64,000 bases of DNA from Oligoflexales bacterium (lineage in GTDB: Bacteria > Bdellovibrionota_B > Oligoflexia > Oligoflexales > JALZUQ01), in contig JALZUQ010000010.1 of NCBI GenBank assembly GCA_023301465.1, positions 1 to 64,000 of the forward strand. Direction: 5' to 3'. The position numbers were made by a program, and so were the translations under genes. The notes under the pieces were generated by a model. That model saw only the letters and a program-made list of their open reading frames with translations. It had not been told where the DNA came from and did no database searches. Below, one piece after another: positions 8,853-16,111 of the stretch; position 1 is the first letter of the stretch, and each line of letters begins with the position of its first letter.

Positions 8853-9627
8853 AACTTGTTCCTTTTATTTGCGTAGGAATCAACGAACTTGAACCGACCC
8901 GAAATAGTCGAGTATCAATGAAACTATCTTTTTTTGGAGATTTACAAACCTCGTAAAAATTCCATGCATGATTTAAATCTTTAATCCCACCTGCCACCTT
9001 AATACCAATATCTGGCAAAAGCTCTGCCCTCATCACCTGCACATCTTCGATGACAGCACCTATCTTCTCAAACTCTAACTTTGGTGCAAAACCTGTGCTT
9101 GTCTTGGCCATACGCCATTGTTCTCTTAAATTTAGATCGCTAAACGCTTGATTTAAAACTTCACATGCGGCCTTTATTTGATCCATTGACAGGTAACAGT
9201 TTTCAAAGATAACTTTAAGGGTCTTTGATCCTACTGCGTCTGAAATACTCATGATGTGATCTTTTACTTTTTGAATTTTTCCATCTAACAACCCCCTGTA
9301 ATCCATAACCATATCAAACTCATCTACTAGAGGTTTAAGTTCATGAATCTGCTGGAGGGAAGAACGAACCCCAGAGGCTTCAACGGATGGGAATCCTGTC
9401 ACCACTGATACTTTTAGTTGATTACCATTGTGAGAGCTTTCAAGTATTGACCTTACCTCATCAACCATATGACCATGAATACAAACACTGCAAGCATGAC
9501 TTGCCTGAGCTTCATGCACTAGTTTTTTTATATTTTCTTTTTGGGATTCTAGACTGACGCCATGATCATTTGTTTTAAGGTAAGTGTGATCAACGGCACC
9601 ATAAAGACTCGTTAATGGTTGAGTCAT
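8845..9627 (-). CDS. deoC: Deoxyribose-phosphate aldolase (DeoC) family
   Basis: DeoC cleaves 2-deoxyribose-5-phosphate to glyceraldehyde-3-phosphate and acetaldehyde through a Schiff-base lysine. Seen: VDHTYLKTND near the N-terminus (family IDHTLLKP), VVTGFPSVEASG (family VIGFPxG), FDMVMDYRGLLDGK, LKVIFENCYLS, the Schiff-base motif AKTSTGF and IKVAGGIKD with the second conserved lysine. RVGSSSL near the C-terminus matches the phosphate-binding RxGTS element. The length of 260 aa is normal. It differs in having DMVMD where many DeoC proteins have D-M-V-I-N. It overlaps the upstream RelA/SpoT-like gene as ATGA, so the two are coupled. The activity is well supported, the physiological substrate less so. 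Confidence 0.88.
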   Translation of the reverse strand: MTQPLTSLYGAVDHTYLKTNDHGVSLESQKENIKKLVHEAQASHACSVCIHGHMVDEVRSILESSHNGNQLKVSVVTGFPSVEASGVRSSLQQIHELKPLVDEFDMVMDYRGLLDGKIQKVKDHIMSISDAVGSKTLKVIFENCYLSMDQIKAACEVLNQAFSDLNLREQWRMAKTSTGFAPKLEFEKIGAVIEDVQVMRAELLPDIGIKVAGGIKDLNHAWNFYEVCKSPKKDSFIDTRLFRVGSSSLIPTQIKGTSYE

Positions 9628-10865
9628 TTTTTGCTCTCACGAATAAGAGCCCCTAAAACACGTTTTCTAGCAGCCTTGACTTGAGATTGTTTGTAACGGT
9701 AGTGAGAAGCTTTTCCGGATATAGCTTCTTGGTATGCATTATTATGGAGTATCTGAATTTCAAAAGGAAAAAAAACTTTTAGTTCACGATAATCTGTTAA
9801 CTCAGGCCAATCCAGTACGTAATCTATGATTTTTTGAGTCTCAGCCTGACTTTGATCACTAGCTTTGTCTACTTGGTTTAACTTAAAATTTTCTAGCTTC
9901 TCTATCCATTCTAAACGTTTATTTTGTGACGTAACAAGTTGTCTACATGTTAGTTGAATGGACTTATAACTATTGGATGAGTGAGGATTAACAGACCTCA
10001 TGCCTTCATCAAGTGTTAATGCAATGTTAGAAAGCTTTTTGTGAAAATCATCACTTGATAGATCGTTTTGTCTGGATTCTTCTAAAAGAGACTCTAAACT
10101 CATCTTAAATCTCTCTATATCCATGACGCTATTGCGGCTTCTATTTGGATTACAGTTTGGGAAAGAGATCATGTGATATTGACTTAGTTTTTTTAAGACC
10201 TGAGCCATATCTTCAATAGTTTTTGTGACAATTCTAAAACCAAGTAAATCATAGATGGTTTCTGCTACGTTTGCTTTTTTATGTAGGAGTTTTAACACCA
10301 TAGAAGCAAGTGATTTTGGAGGTTTCCATTGAAATTCTTCGATTTCAATAAAATCAGATTTTTCACCAAAACACAAAGAGCCGCTTTTATTTGTGAATAT
10401 GTATTTTGACACCCTACTTTGCATCTGCTCTAAAGCTTTATTTTGATCCATAAAACGGGTCACACCCACCACATGAGAAAAAGTATGAATCACCCTGATA
10501 ATGGCACAAGCCCACTTTTGAGTTTGATTGTTTTCTTTTGAAAAATCTGAAGCCCATATCAATAGCTGACGCATGTCTTTACAATCAAGTACATGCTGAG
10601 GAGGTATCAAACCTTTTTGCCATTCTTTAGGGATTAAATGCTGCTGAATAAAATGAATCGACTGAATATAAACACCACCAAGAAACTTTAAGTCTTTTTT
10701 GTCTTGGATATCAAATCCATAAGCTAGCATAAACTCTTCGGCGTCACTGGTGTTGTGAATACTAAGTTGATCAAGGTCGATGGCACTTTTACCAGAAAGC
10801 ATGACTTCCATGGTTTGCCAAGGCAGCGTCCAAGAGTCAGCGTAATGTTGTGAGTGATCTTTCAT
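9624..10865 (-). CDS. RelA/SpoT-like nucleotidyltransferase-fold protein (TIGR04552-like)
   Basis: Unknown role. The central part resembles the RelA/SpoT synthetase fold: VAETIYDLLGFRIVTKTIEDM (compare D-x-x-G-x-R-I), NSYKSIQLTCRQLV (compare the GYRSLH element) and FFPFEIQILHNNAYQEA (compare the VEIQIRT-x-x-M strand), in the right order across residues about 200-400. The N-terminal 190 residues are helical and unlike stringent-response enzymes, and no HD hydrolase domain is seen. I recall such proteins as family TIGR04552 in deltaproteobacteria, but cannot check. Whether it makes (p)ppGpp or another product is unknown: the canonical catalytic residues are not all evident. It is coupled to deoC by an ATGA overlap, and that coupling is the main clue to its role. 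Confidence 0.68.
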   Translation of the reverse strand: MKDHSQHYADSWTLPWQTMEVMLSGKSAIDLDQLSIHNTSDAEEFMLAYGFDIQDKKDLKFLGGVYIQSIHFIQQHLIPKEWQKGLIPPQHVLDCKDMRQLLIWASDFSKENNQTQKWACAIIRVIHTFSHVVGVTRFMDQNKALEQMQSRVSKYIFTNKSGSLCFGEKSDFIEIEEFQWKPPKSLASMVLKLLHKKANVAETIYDLLGFRIVTKTIEDMAQVLKKLSQYHMISFPNCNPNRSRNSVMDIERFKMSLESLLEESRQNDLSSDDFHKKLSNIALTLDEGMRSVNPHSSNSYKSIQLTCRQLVTSQNKRLEWIEKLENFKLNQVDKASDQSQAETQKIIDYVLDWPELTDYRELKVFFPFEIQILHNNAYQEAISGKASHYRYKQSQVKAARKRVLGALIRESKK

Positions 10866-10945
10866 CTAGATATCATAAGTTATTTGAAACATGTTTTCTA
10901 TGCTTTATAAAACTCTTCCATGGCAAGCTTCTCCGCTTAACCTCA

Positions 10946-10988
10946 AACAAAAAACCTCGTCATTCTCATGATGAGTTTTGACGAGGTT
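10946..10988 (-). terminator. Intrinsic terminator
   Basis: On the minus strand, a 10-bp stem AACCTCGTCA/TGACGAGGTT with an inner CTCAT-g-ATGAG stem is followed by a T-rich run (TTTTTTGTTTG). It begins 22 nt after the stop of the minus-strand gene at 11011-11376, so it ends that transcript before the RelA/SpoT-like gene. Confidence 0.88.
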
Positions 10989-11010
10989 CATTTTTAAGCA
11001 GGACTTTAAA

Positions 11011-11376
11011 TTATTTTCTTGAACCGCCTTCAACGCCTTTTTCAAGTGATGACGCTGATTGTTTCATTTCTATGATCCACTGAGTTCTCAGCTTGATAAA
11101 ATCGTAACCACGTTCAGGCTTTGCAGCACTAATAAAATTAGATAATGGCACTTTTGTTGAACCTGTTAAGTCAACACCATCTAAATCAATCTTCGTGCTA
11201 CCCTTCTTTTTTACTCTGTATCTTTTGGTCGTTACACGCTTATTTCCTTTGCGAACTTTTTTCTTCTTTTTCTTTTGTGCATATGCAGACCCATAATAGT
11301 CAGATCCCAAACTGGGTGAAATCATCATCAAACTAGCTACGATGAGAATGGTTTTTATTATCTTTATAAATTGCAT
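11011..11376 (-). CDS. Short basic secreted protein
   Basis: Not recognised. It is 121 aa with a signal peptide (MQFIKIIKTILIVASLMMIS) whose cleavage is likely near YAQK at about residues 33-34. A strongly basic segment follows (KKKKKKVRKGNKRVTTKRYRVKKKG), then a C-terminal region with GYDFIKLRTQWIIEMKQSASSLEKG, which looks like a short helical interaction motif. The start has an excellent Shine-Dalgarno (AGGAGGCT). It is transcribed alone, ended by the terminator at 10946-10988 and preceded by a leader with a terminator-like hairpin. The basic region could bind nucleic acid, lipopolysaccharide or peptidoglycan; this is speculation. Confidence 0.68.
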   Translation of the reverse strand: MQFIKIIKTILIVASLMMISPSLGSDYYGSAYAQKKKKKKVRKGNKRVTTKRYRVKKKGSTKIDLDGVDLTGSTKVPLSNFISAAKPERGYDFIKLRTQWIIEMKQSASSLEKGVEGGSRK

Positions 11377-11700
11377 ACAGCCTCCTGATATCCTTACGGA
11401 AGATTAGGTAAATCACTTGAATTTTTGACATGAATGCCTAAAATCACTCTTAAAAAAACCTGCCTCAATGAGAGGCTTAGTCTATTTTAGCATATTTTAT
11501 TTATGAATATAAACTAAAGCAAATCATTCACATACATCTGAAACTAGGCAGTATTTTTCCTATTCTTGAAAACCACTGAATGCACAGAAATCTTAAAAGA
11601 CTTGTGAAAAGACCAAATGAGAAGATCTTGATAAAAATGAAAGTTCTTGAAACTAAGGTATAATAAAGAGTACGAGGCAAACTCAAGAAAAGGTCCAAAC
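11377..11700. other. Intergenic region with a leader terminator and divergent promoters
   Basis: This 324-bp gap separates the minus-strand gene starting at 11376 from the plus-strand gene starting at 11701. It contains the terminator-like hairpin at 11452-11477 in minus-strand orientation and a perfect TATAAT (11659-11664) about 37 bp before the plus-strand ATG. A TTGATA at 11628-11633 is too far from that -10 (25 nt) to be a standard -35. The ORF at 11544-11747 on the minus strand is a chance ORF crossing the plus-strand start. Confidence 0.55.
11452..11477 (-). terminator. Terminator-like hairpin in the leader of gene 11011-11376 (possible attenuator)
   Basis: Read on the minus strand: GCCTC-tcatt-GAGGC, then AGG and seven Ts. 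It lies about 75 nt upstream of the minus-strand ATG at 11376, where there is no upstream minus-strand gene to terminate. It is therefore either the end of a short RNA or a leader attenuator. The left arm AGCCTC is also complementary to GAGGCT in the gene's Shine-Dalgarno region, so a competing pairing that hides the ribosome site is possible. The hairpin is short (5 bp), so confidence is limited. Confidence 0.45.
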
Positions 11701-12639
11701 ATGGCAAAGTATTTCTTAATTTTTATCAGTTCATTTTTTTTGTACACGCAACTTTGCTTAGCAGTGGTTTATCATAAACCATTTTTAAGAGTACAAGGCA
11801 CTATTAGTGAGATGAAAGTGGACCCAAAAGGCAACTGGCTTGCTTATATTGATAAAGACGACAAAAAGCTTAAAATCATGGAATACCGGTCTGGAAAAAC
11901 TTATGTTGTGACTAACCTGCAAGTCAATAACTCTTTCTTTTTTGCTCCAGATGGCTACAGGTTATTCTATAGAGAGATTTTTAAGACGCAAAAAAACGAG
12001 ACCCATTCAAACATCAAGGTTTATGATACTTTTTCAAAAAAGAACACCCTAGTTGAAGCATTGCCTTACGCAACCGGTTTTTTGACCTATGACCCTAAAG
12101 ACCTGAAGATGAGAATGCTTCATGCTGGTGGCGTAAAGTCCAAAAAAATATTTTATGCAGGACAAAGGCTTGCTCAATGGCAAAAAGCTCAACGCACCCA
12201 AGTAGGTAGTTGGCTTGCAAACCGTGGAGGAGTTACATGGCTCACCATGAACGGGCTGAAAATGAAAAAAATACATGAAGATCAAAAGTACAAGATAGAA
12301 GCATTTAAATTATCATCCGATGGGAAAGCTATTGCTTGGGAAACCGACAAGCAAGATGTCTATATCAGCTATGAAGGCGACGCACCTGTCTTTGTTGGAA
12401 AAGGCCGTGACCCAAGCTGGCACCCACATAAGAGACTACTCGTCTTTGCTGGTGCAAGATTAGTTGCAAAAAACGTCATTCGTAACTACGATATCAAAGT
12501 TGTGAACATTCGTGGAAAAGGTGAGTTTGTTACAAACTCCCAACACTCTAGTGAGAGATGGCCTTTGTGGATGCCTGATGGCAAAAACTTGATTTACACA
12601 AAAGCCAAAACCAATGATATTTACAAAGTAGCTTTTTAA
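11701..12639 (+). CDS. Secreted TolB-like beta-propeller protein
   Basis: The ORF track starts at 11647, but the ATG at 11701 gives a clear signal peptide (MAKYFLIFISSFFLYTQLCLAV) and is preferred. The mature 290 residues contain repeated blades of the PD40/TolB type: SFFFAPDGYRLFYRE, RDPSWHPHKRLLVFAGARL and ERWPLWMPDGKNLIYTKA each follow the (W/F)-x-P-D-G-x-x-L-x(Y/F) pattern. A periplasmic propeller used for protein-protein contact is likely. It is not TolB itself: the length is short (312 aa) and no tol-pal genes are nearby. It precedes the ccm operon by 46 bp on the same strand, so co-transcription is possible. Confidence 0.72.
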   Translation: MAKYFLIFISSFFLYTQLCLAVVYHKPFLRVQGTISEMKVDPKGNWLAYIDKDDKKLKIMEYRSGKTYVVTNLQVNNSFFFAPDGYRLFYREIFKTQKNETHSNIKVYDTFSKKNTLVEALPYATGFLTYDPKDLKMRMLHAGGVKSKKIFYAGQRLAQWQKAQRTQVGSWLANRGGVTWLTMNGLKMKKIHEDQKYKIEAFKLSSDGKAIAWETDKQDVYISYEGDAPVFVGKGRDPSWHPHKRLLVFAGARLVAKNVIRNYDIKVVNIRGKGEFVTNSQHSSERWPLWMPDGKNLIYTKAKTNDIYKVAF

Positions 12640-12672
12640 ATAATCGAAAGCTTATAATAATGACCCCCGCCG

Positions 12673-12680
12673 AAAGAGGT
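12673..12680 (+). promoter_or_regulatory. Ribosome binding site that fixes an ATT start for ccmA
   Basis: AAAGAGGT lies 5 nt before the ATT at 12686. It is the only good Shine-Dalgarno in this interval. The ATT is in the ccmA frame and begins exactly where CcmA homologues begin (M-L-N-V-Q-K-L). There is no ATG, GTG or TTG in the ccmA frame between the upstream stop (12641-12643) and the ATG at 13070, which is already past Walker A. Confidence 0.6.
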
Positions 12681-12685
12681 GCCGT

Positions 12686-13282
12686 ATTCTTAACGTTCAA
12701 AAACTTTCTTATGATTACGGTATAGGAACACTTTACACACTATCTGATCAGTTTAAGGCTGGAGACATCATCAAAGTAGAAGGGCCAAACGGTAGCGGCA
12801 AATCCACCTTTCTAAAACAACTAGCAGGCATTCTTCCTGCTGACAAATCATCCATACAAATCAATCAAGGTGAGTTCAAAAGTGCTTTCGCATACCTCGC
12901 TGCTGACCACAACAACTTACACCTAAACTTAAACGCCATTTCTAACCTTCAATTATGGCAAAAAATATTTGGGCATAGCTCTATTGATTTAAATGCACTG
13001 CTTGCGAGCTGGGGCCTTCCAAATACAAAAGAAATCCACTCTTTAACAGTAAGACAATTTTCTACTGGAATGAAAAGACGCTTATCGCTTGCAATCACGG
13101 AAGTCATTAGACCTTACTGCCTTCTTTTGGATGAACCATCTTTTGGCTTAGACACGAAAGGTAATACCATTCTTGAGGAATATATCTTAAAAGCAAGAGA
13201 GCGAAAACAAATCCTTTTTGTTGTGAACCATCAGAGCATGAGTATCAACTTTGATAAAACTTTGGAGTTTGGTGAATCATGA
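12686..13282 (+). CDS. ccmA: Heme exporter ATPase CcmA, apparently started at ATT
   Basis: ATPase of the CcmAB(CD) complex that releases holo-CcmE in System I cytochrome c maturation. The ORF track reports only the last 70 residues. The open frame runs from 12644, and translation from ATT 12686 gives 198 aa: LNVQKLSYDYGIGTLYTLSDQF as N-terminus (family MLEAxxLxxxRGxRxLF). It has Walker A GPNGSGKST at about 33-41, an ABC signature variant FSTGMKRRLSLA, Walker B LLLDEPSFGLD and an H-loop FVVNHQ. This is the normal CcmA length. It overlaps ccmB as ATGA. A rare non-canonical start, as in infC, is the simplest reading. The alternative is a frameshift or sequencing error near 12690, since an ATG at 12660 opens a 21-codon ORF in another frame. 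Confidence 0.85.
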   Translation: MLNVQKLSYDYGIGTLYTLSDQFKAGDIIKVEGPNGSGKSTFLKQLAGILPADKSSIQINQGEFKSAFAYLAADHNNLHLNLNAISNLQLWQKIFGHSSIDLNALLASWGLPNTKEIHSLTVRQFSTGMKRRLSLAITEVIRPYCLLLDEPSFGLDTKGNTILEEYILKARERKQILFVVNHQSMSINFDKTLEFGES

Positions 13283-13986
13283 AATCTTATCTTATTTTTC
13301 TAAGGTTTTACCTTCAATCAAGCAGTAAAAAACTAGATGGCTTTATTGGCCCAATGTTATTTTCCATCACAACTATTGTGTTATTCCAATTTGCATACGG
13401 ACATATTCAAGACATTACCAGACAAGAAATGGCGATTGGTCAGCTTCATCTTTCTGTGCTTCTTGGTATGTTTATTTTCTTTCTGAGAAGCTTTGCAGTG
13501 GATACAGAAGATGGCTTTATCACTCACATTCGTGTAACCGACGCCCCAAAGACAAGCTGGTTTCTAGCAAAACTCACTCAAGTGTTTATTTGGCTGATGT
13601 TACTGGCTACATTGAATATCGTTGCCGTTGGAATTCTTTGGCACTCTTCCATCTGGGATCTTGTGAACATCCAGACAGCCACCATCACTATTGTTAATAT
13701 TTTAGGCATTAGTGCATTAGGCCTTTTGGTCATCTTTGCTGTCCATCTGTCCTCTATTATGGAAATCATTTTTTCTCTTATCTTCTTCCCTCTTTCTACT
13801 CCGCTCTTTCTTTGCTCTATCCAGTGTTGGAGCGAAATCGCAAAATCTGGAGAAACCACCGAATTATCTACGAATTGGGCTATGGCAAGTATCTCAATCA
13901 GTGTTATATTACTCACCATAAGTATTTTACTCATTGGAGAGCTCTTACAACCGCAAAGAGAAACCCAAAAAGTAGAAAACAAATAA
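13279..13986 (+). CDS. ccmB: Heme exporter membrane protein CcmB
   Basis: Membrane partner of CcmA in the complex that frees heme-loaded CcmE. It has 235 aa with six hydrophobic segments (for example MLFSITTIVLFQFAYG, LHLSVLLGMFIFFLRSF, VFIWLMLLATLNIVAVGIL, LGISALGLLVIFAVHL, IIFSLIFFPLSTPLFL, ISISVILLTISILLIG). DTEDGFITHIRVTDAPKTSWFLAKL matches the conserved cytoplasmic loop of CcmB (E-D-x-x-G-x-L-E-x-x). It is coupled to ccmA by ATGA and followed 22 bp later by ccmC. Position between ccmA and ccmC makes the call firm. Confidence 0.92.
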   Translation: MKSYLIFLRFYLQSSSKKLDGFIGPMLFSITTIVLFQFAYGHIQDITRQEMAIGQLHLSVLLGMFIFFLRSFAVDTEDGFITHIRVTDAPKTSWFLAKLTQVFIWLMLLATLNIVAVGILWHSSIWDLVNIQTATITIVNILGISALGLLVIFAVHLSSIMEIIFSLIFFPLSTPLFLCSIQCWSEIAKSGETTELSTNWAMASISISVILLTISILLIGELLQPQRETQKVENK

Positions 13987-14008
13987 AAATATAGAGAAGA
14001 GAAAATTT

Positions 14009-14707
14009 ATGGAAAAAAAACTCAGTAACTCATTTCTCATGTTCAGTTTTGTCATACTTCACGTATTATTTGGGCTGTGGATTTACACTTTGTTCTACGC
14101 CCCTTACGAAGCAAATATGGGAGAAGTTTACAGGGTTCTTTATGTTCATGTTCCAGTAGCATTTGCTGCTTTTTTATCTGCATTTGTTTTGGCTTTTTAT
14201 TCCATCAAATCTTTTCGCTCTGCGAATAAATCTTTTGTCATCTACCAAAAAGCTTGTGCAGACGTTGGACTATTGATGACTGTTCTTACCCTTGCCACCG
14301 GAAGTATCTGGGCAAAGCCAACTTGGGGAACATGGTGGGAATGGGACCCTCGCCTTACAACAACGCTATTACTAGCCATCTTATTTTTGGCGTTTATCAT
14401 GTTTTATCACTCCGTAGAAGAGTGGCAAGTAAAGCGTAAAGTCTGTTCTGTCATTGGTATTTTAATTGCTATCAATGTTCCCATCGTTTACCAAAGCGTA
14501 AAGTGGTGGAGGTCGATTCACCAACCTCAAAGCCTGATGCGTGAAGGTGGTTCTAGTATTTCACCTGAAATCCGCTACCCTCTTTTGGCCTGCATTGCTG
14601 TCATGCTTATCCTCACTTATTGTACTCTTAAGGTACGCTACCTATACTTAGAACTAAAAGATCAAAATGAAATGAAAGCCCTACAATCTTTAAAAGGAGG
14701 TCGCTAG
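14009..14707 (+). CDS. ccmC: Heme-handling protein CcmC
   Basis: Loads heme onto CcmE in the periplasm. It has 232 aa with six membrane helices. The diagnostic tryptophan-rich motif is intact (WGTWWEWDPRLTTTLLL at about residues 108-124). The external heme-ligand histidines are in VLYVHVPVAFAAF (before the motif) and in KWWRSIHQP (after it), the expected arrangement. Its stop overlaps the GTG start of ccmD by one base (TAGTG). The core ccmC function is well established in the family. Confidence 0.95.
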   Translation: MEKKLSNSFLMFSFVILHVLFGLWIYTLFYAPYEANMGEVYRVLYVHVPVAFAAFLSAFVLAFYSIKSFRSANKSFVIYQKACADVGLLMTVLTLATGSIWAKPTWGTWWEWDPRLTTTLLLAILFLAFIMFYHSVEEWQVKRKVCSVIGILIAINVPIVYQSVKWWRSIHQPQSLMREGGSSISPEIRYPLLACIAVMLILTYCTLKVRYLYLELKDQNEMKALQSLKGGR

Positions 14708-14868
14708 TGGAACCCATACATTATGTATATATGGCTTACTTATTGGTAATCCTTTCTTGTGAGCTTTATCTTTTTTATAATGTTTACCTTTATTTTAAAG
14801 CACAAAAAATCAGTGAAATAACTCACGAGATGGACAGTCAACAAAACAATGAGGGGAGAAACTCATGA
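14707..14868 (+). CDS. ccmD: Small heme-export protein CcmD (missed by the ORF track)
   Basis: A 53-codon ORF, GTG start (VEPIHYVYMAYLLVILSCE), sits exactly between ccmC and ccmE. It overlaps ccmC by 1 bp and ccmE by ATGA. It has a single membrane helix (YMAYLLVILSCELYLFYNVYLYF) preceded by a short acidic/aromatic N-terminus (compare the family pattern x-x-x-Y-V-W-x-A-Y) and followed by a charged tail. This size, topology and position are those of CcmD, which stabilises the CcmABC-CcmE complex. The Y-V-Y-M-A-Y match to the family's Y-V-x-x-S/A-Y is visible. It is too short for the track's length limit. Confidence 0.85.
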   Translation: MEPIHYVYMAYLLVILSCELYLFYNVYLYFKAQKISEITHEMDSQQNNEGRNS

Positions 14869-15317
14869 ACTCAAAACAACTAAAGTGGTTTATAGGTGGT
14901 GGGGTTATCTTAATTGCATTTGCAATTTTAATGACTTTGAATATGGGAGATGGACTTGTTTTCTTTTTTACTCCCTCTGAAGCCTATGCCAAAGGTGCAG
15001 CTATTGAAAACAAAACAGTTAGAGTCGCTGGCATGGTTCAAACTGGCAGCAAGAAGTGGGATAGTAAAACCTTAGATCTGAAGTTCACACTGACTGATTT
15101 TGAAGGCCACGATTACCATGTTTCTCACTATGGCTCTCCTCCAGATCTATTCAAAGAAAATCAAGGTGTCATCGTTGAAGGCCTTGTAAACAACTCAAAA
15201 AAAATCATACAAAGCAAAAAACTCATGGTAAAACACTCTGAAGAATACAGAGTCCCCAAAGATGAAAGCTTCGATAAAGAAATGCTCCAAAGATCCATTT
15301 TCAAAGGTGAAAACTAA
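14865..15317 (+). CDS. ccmE: Heme chaperone CcmE
   Basis: Periplasmic heme carrier anchored by one N-terminal helix (LKWFIGGGVILIAFAILMTL, about residues 6-25). The OB-fold domain follows: RVAGMVQTGSKKWDSKTLDLKFTLTD is typical. The covalent heme-binding histidine is His124 within LMVKHSEEYRVP, with the conserved Tyr at 128 (H-x-E-x-Y pattern). The length of 150 aa is normal. It is coupled to ccmD by ATGA and followed 3 bp later by the thioredoxin-like ccmG. His-type CcmE, not the rarer Cys-type. Confidence 0.95.
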   Translation: MNSKQLKWFIGGGVILIAFAILMTLNMGDGLVFFFTPSEAYAKGAAIENKTVRVAGMVQTGSKKWDSKTLDLKFTLTDFEGHDYHVSHYGSPPDLFKENQGVIVEGLVNNSKKIIQSKKLMVKHSEEYRVPKDESFDKEMLQRSIFKGEN

Positions 15318-15320
15318 ACC

Positions 15321-15881
15321 GTGAGCCAGCAAAAAAATCATTTCTTTGCAGTGTTTACGATAGGCATTATCGGAGTTTGTGTCATTGCATTACTCTATAT
15401 CGCACTAGGTCAAAACCCAAAAAAAGTAGCTTCCGCACTTCTTGGCAAACAAATGCCTGCTTTTGAGCTATCCACTTTACAAAAACCTTCTATCGTTGAA
15501 TATCAACCGGGTGAAACTTTTTCTTCCGCAGAATTTAAAGGCCGCCCTCTTCTCATTAATTTTTGGGCTAGTTGGTGTGTTAGCTGCAGGCAAGAAGCAC
15601 AAGAACTTGAGAGACTTCACAGACACTTTAAAGATGATCTACTAGTAGTAGGCATTGCCATCCAAGACACCAAAGAGTTAGCCATGAGTTTTGCTCGTCG
15701 TTATGGAAAGACATACCTACTTGGCCTTGATAATAGTGGGGACGCATCCATTGAGTATGGAGTGATTGGTGTCCCAGAGAGTTTTCTTGTGGATAAAACC
15801 GGAAAAATTGTCCATAAAATTTCAGGGCCTATTACATTAAACGAAATTACCGAACTCGTGCGTGAGCTAAAACTACTTTAG
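15321..15881 (+). CDS. ccmG: Thiol:disulfide interchange protein CcmG/DsbE
   Basis: Membrane-anchored periplasmic thioredoxin that reduces apocytochrome c or CcmH. GTG start with an AAAGGTGA ribosome site overlapping the end of ccmE. One N-terminal helix (VFTIGIIGVCVIALLYIALG), then a TlpA/ResA-type thioredoxin domain with active site FWASWCVSC (Cys86 and Cys89), and the cis-proline region GVIGVPESFLVDKTGKIV. The family consensus CPxC is replaced by CVSC here. It completes the ccmABCDEG order. ccmF and ccmH are not next but at 60.9-63.3 kb on the opposite strand. Confidence 0.9.
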   Translation: MSQQKNHFFAVFTIGIIGVCVIALLYIALGQNPKKVASALLGKQMPAFELSTLQKPSIVEYQPGETFSSAEFKGRPLLINFWASWCVSCRQEAQELERLHRHFKDDLLVVGIAIQDTKELAMSFARRYGKTYLLGLDNSGDASIEYGVIGVPESFLVDKTGKIVHKISGPITLNEITELVRELKLL

Positions 15882-16111
15882 CCCTGCCCCCTAAAACTCG
15901 ACCTCTTTTTTTTACCATTAAAATCAGTTGCTTATAAAGTCAATTTAGCTTCTTTCTCTGTTACCCCCCATGTATTTCTCTTTCAACAACAGTTGTGGTA
16001 AACGATCATCCGGCAGATGATGCTAAAAAGAATGAACTTCAGGCCATATTGATTTCTAATTATCGCCATCACCGCAACACAGACCTTTTATCCAAAACCA
16101 AGGAAGACACT

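Noticed and set aside
11544-11747. Minus-strand ORF across the start of the TolB-like gene
   Set aside because: It overlaps a well-supported signal peptide on the other strand and is rich in aromatic/Lys residues typical of chance AT-rich ORFs.
13578-13982. 134-codon minus-strand ORF opposite ccmB
   Set aside because: Shadow of the ccmB coding sequence; no independent support.
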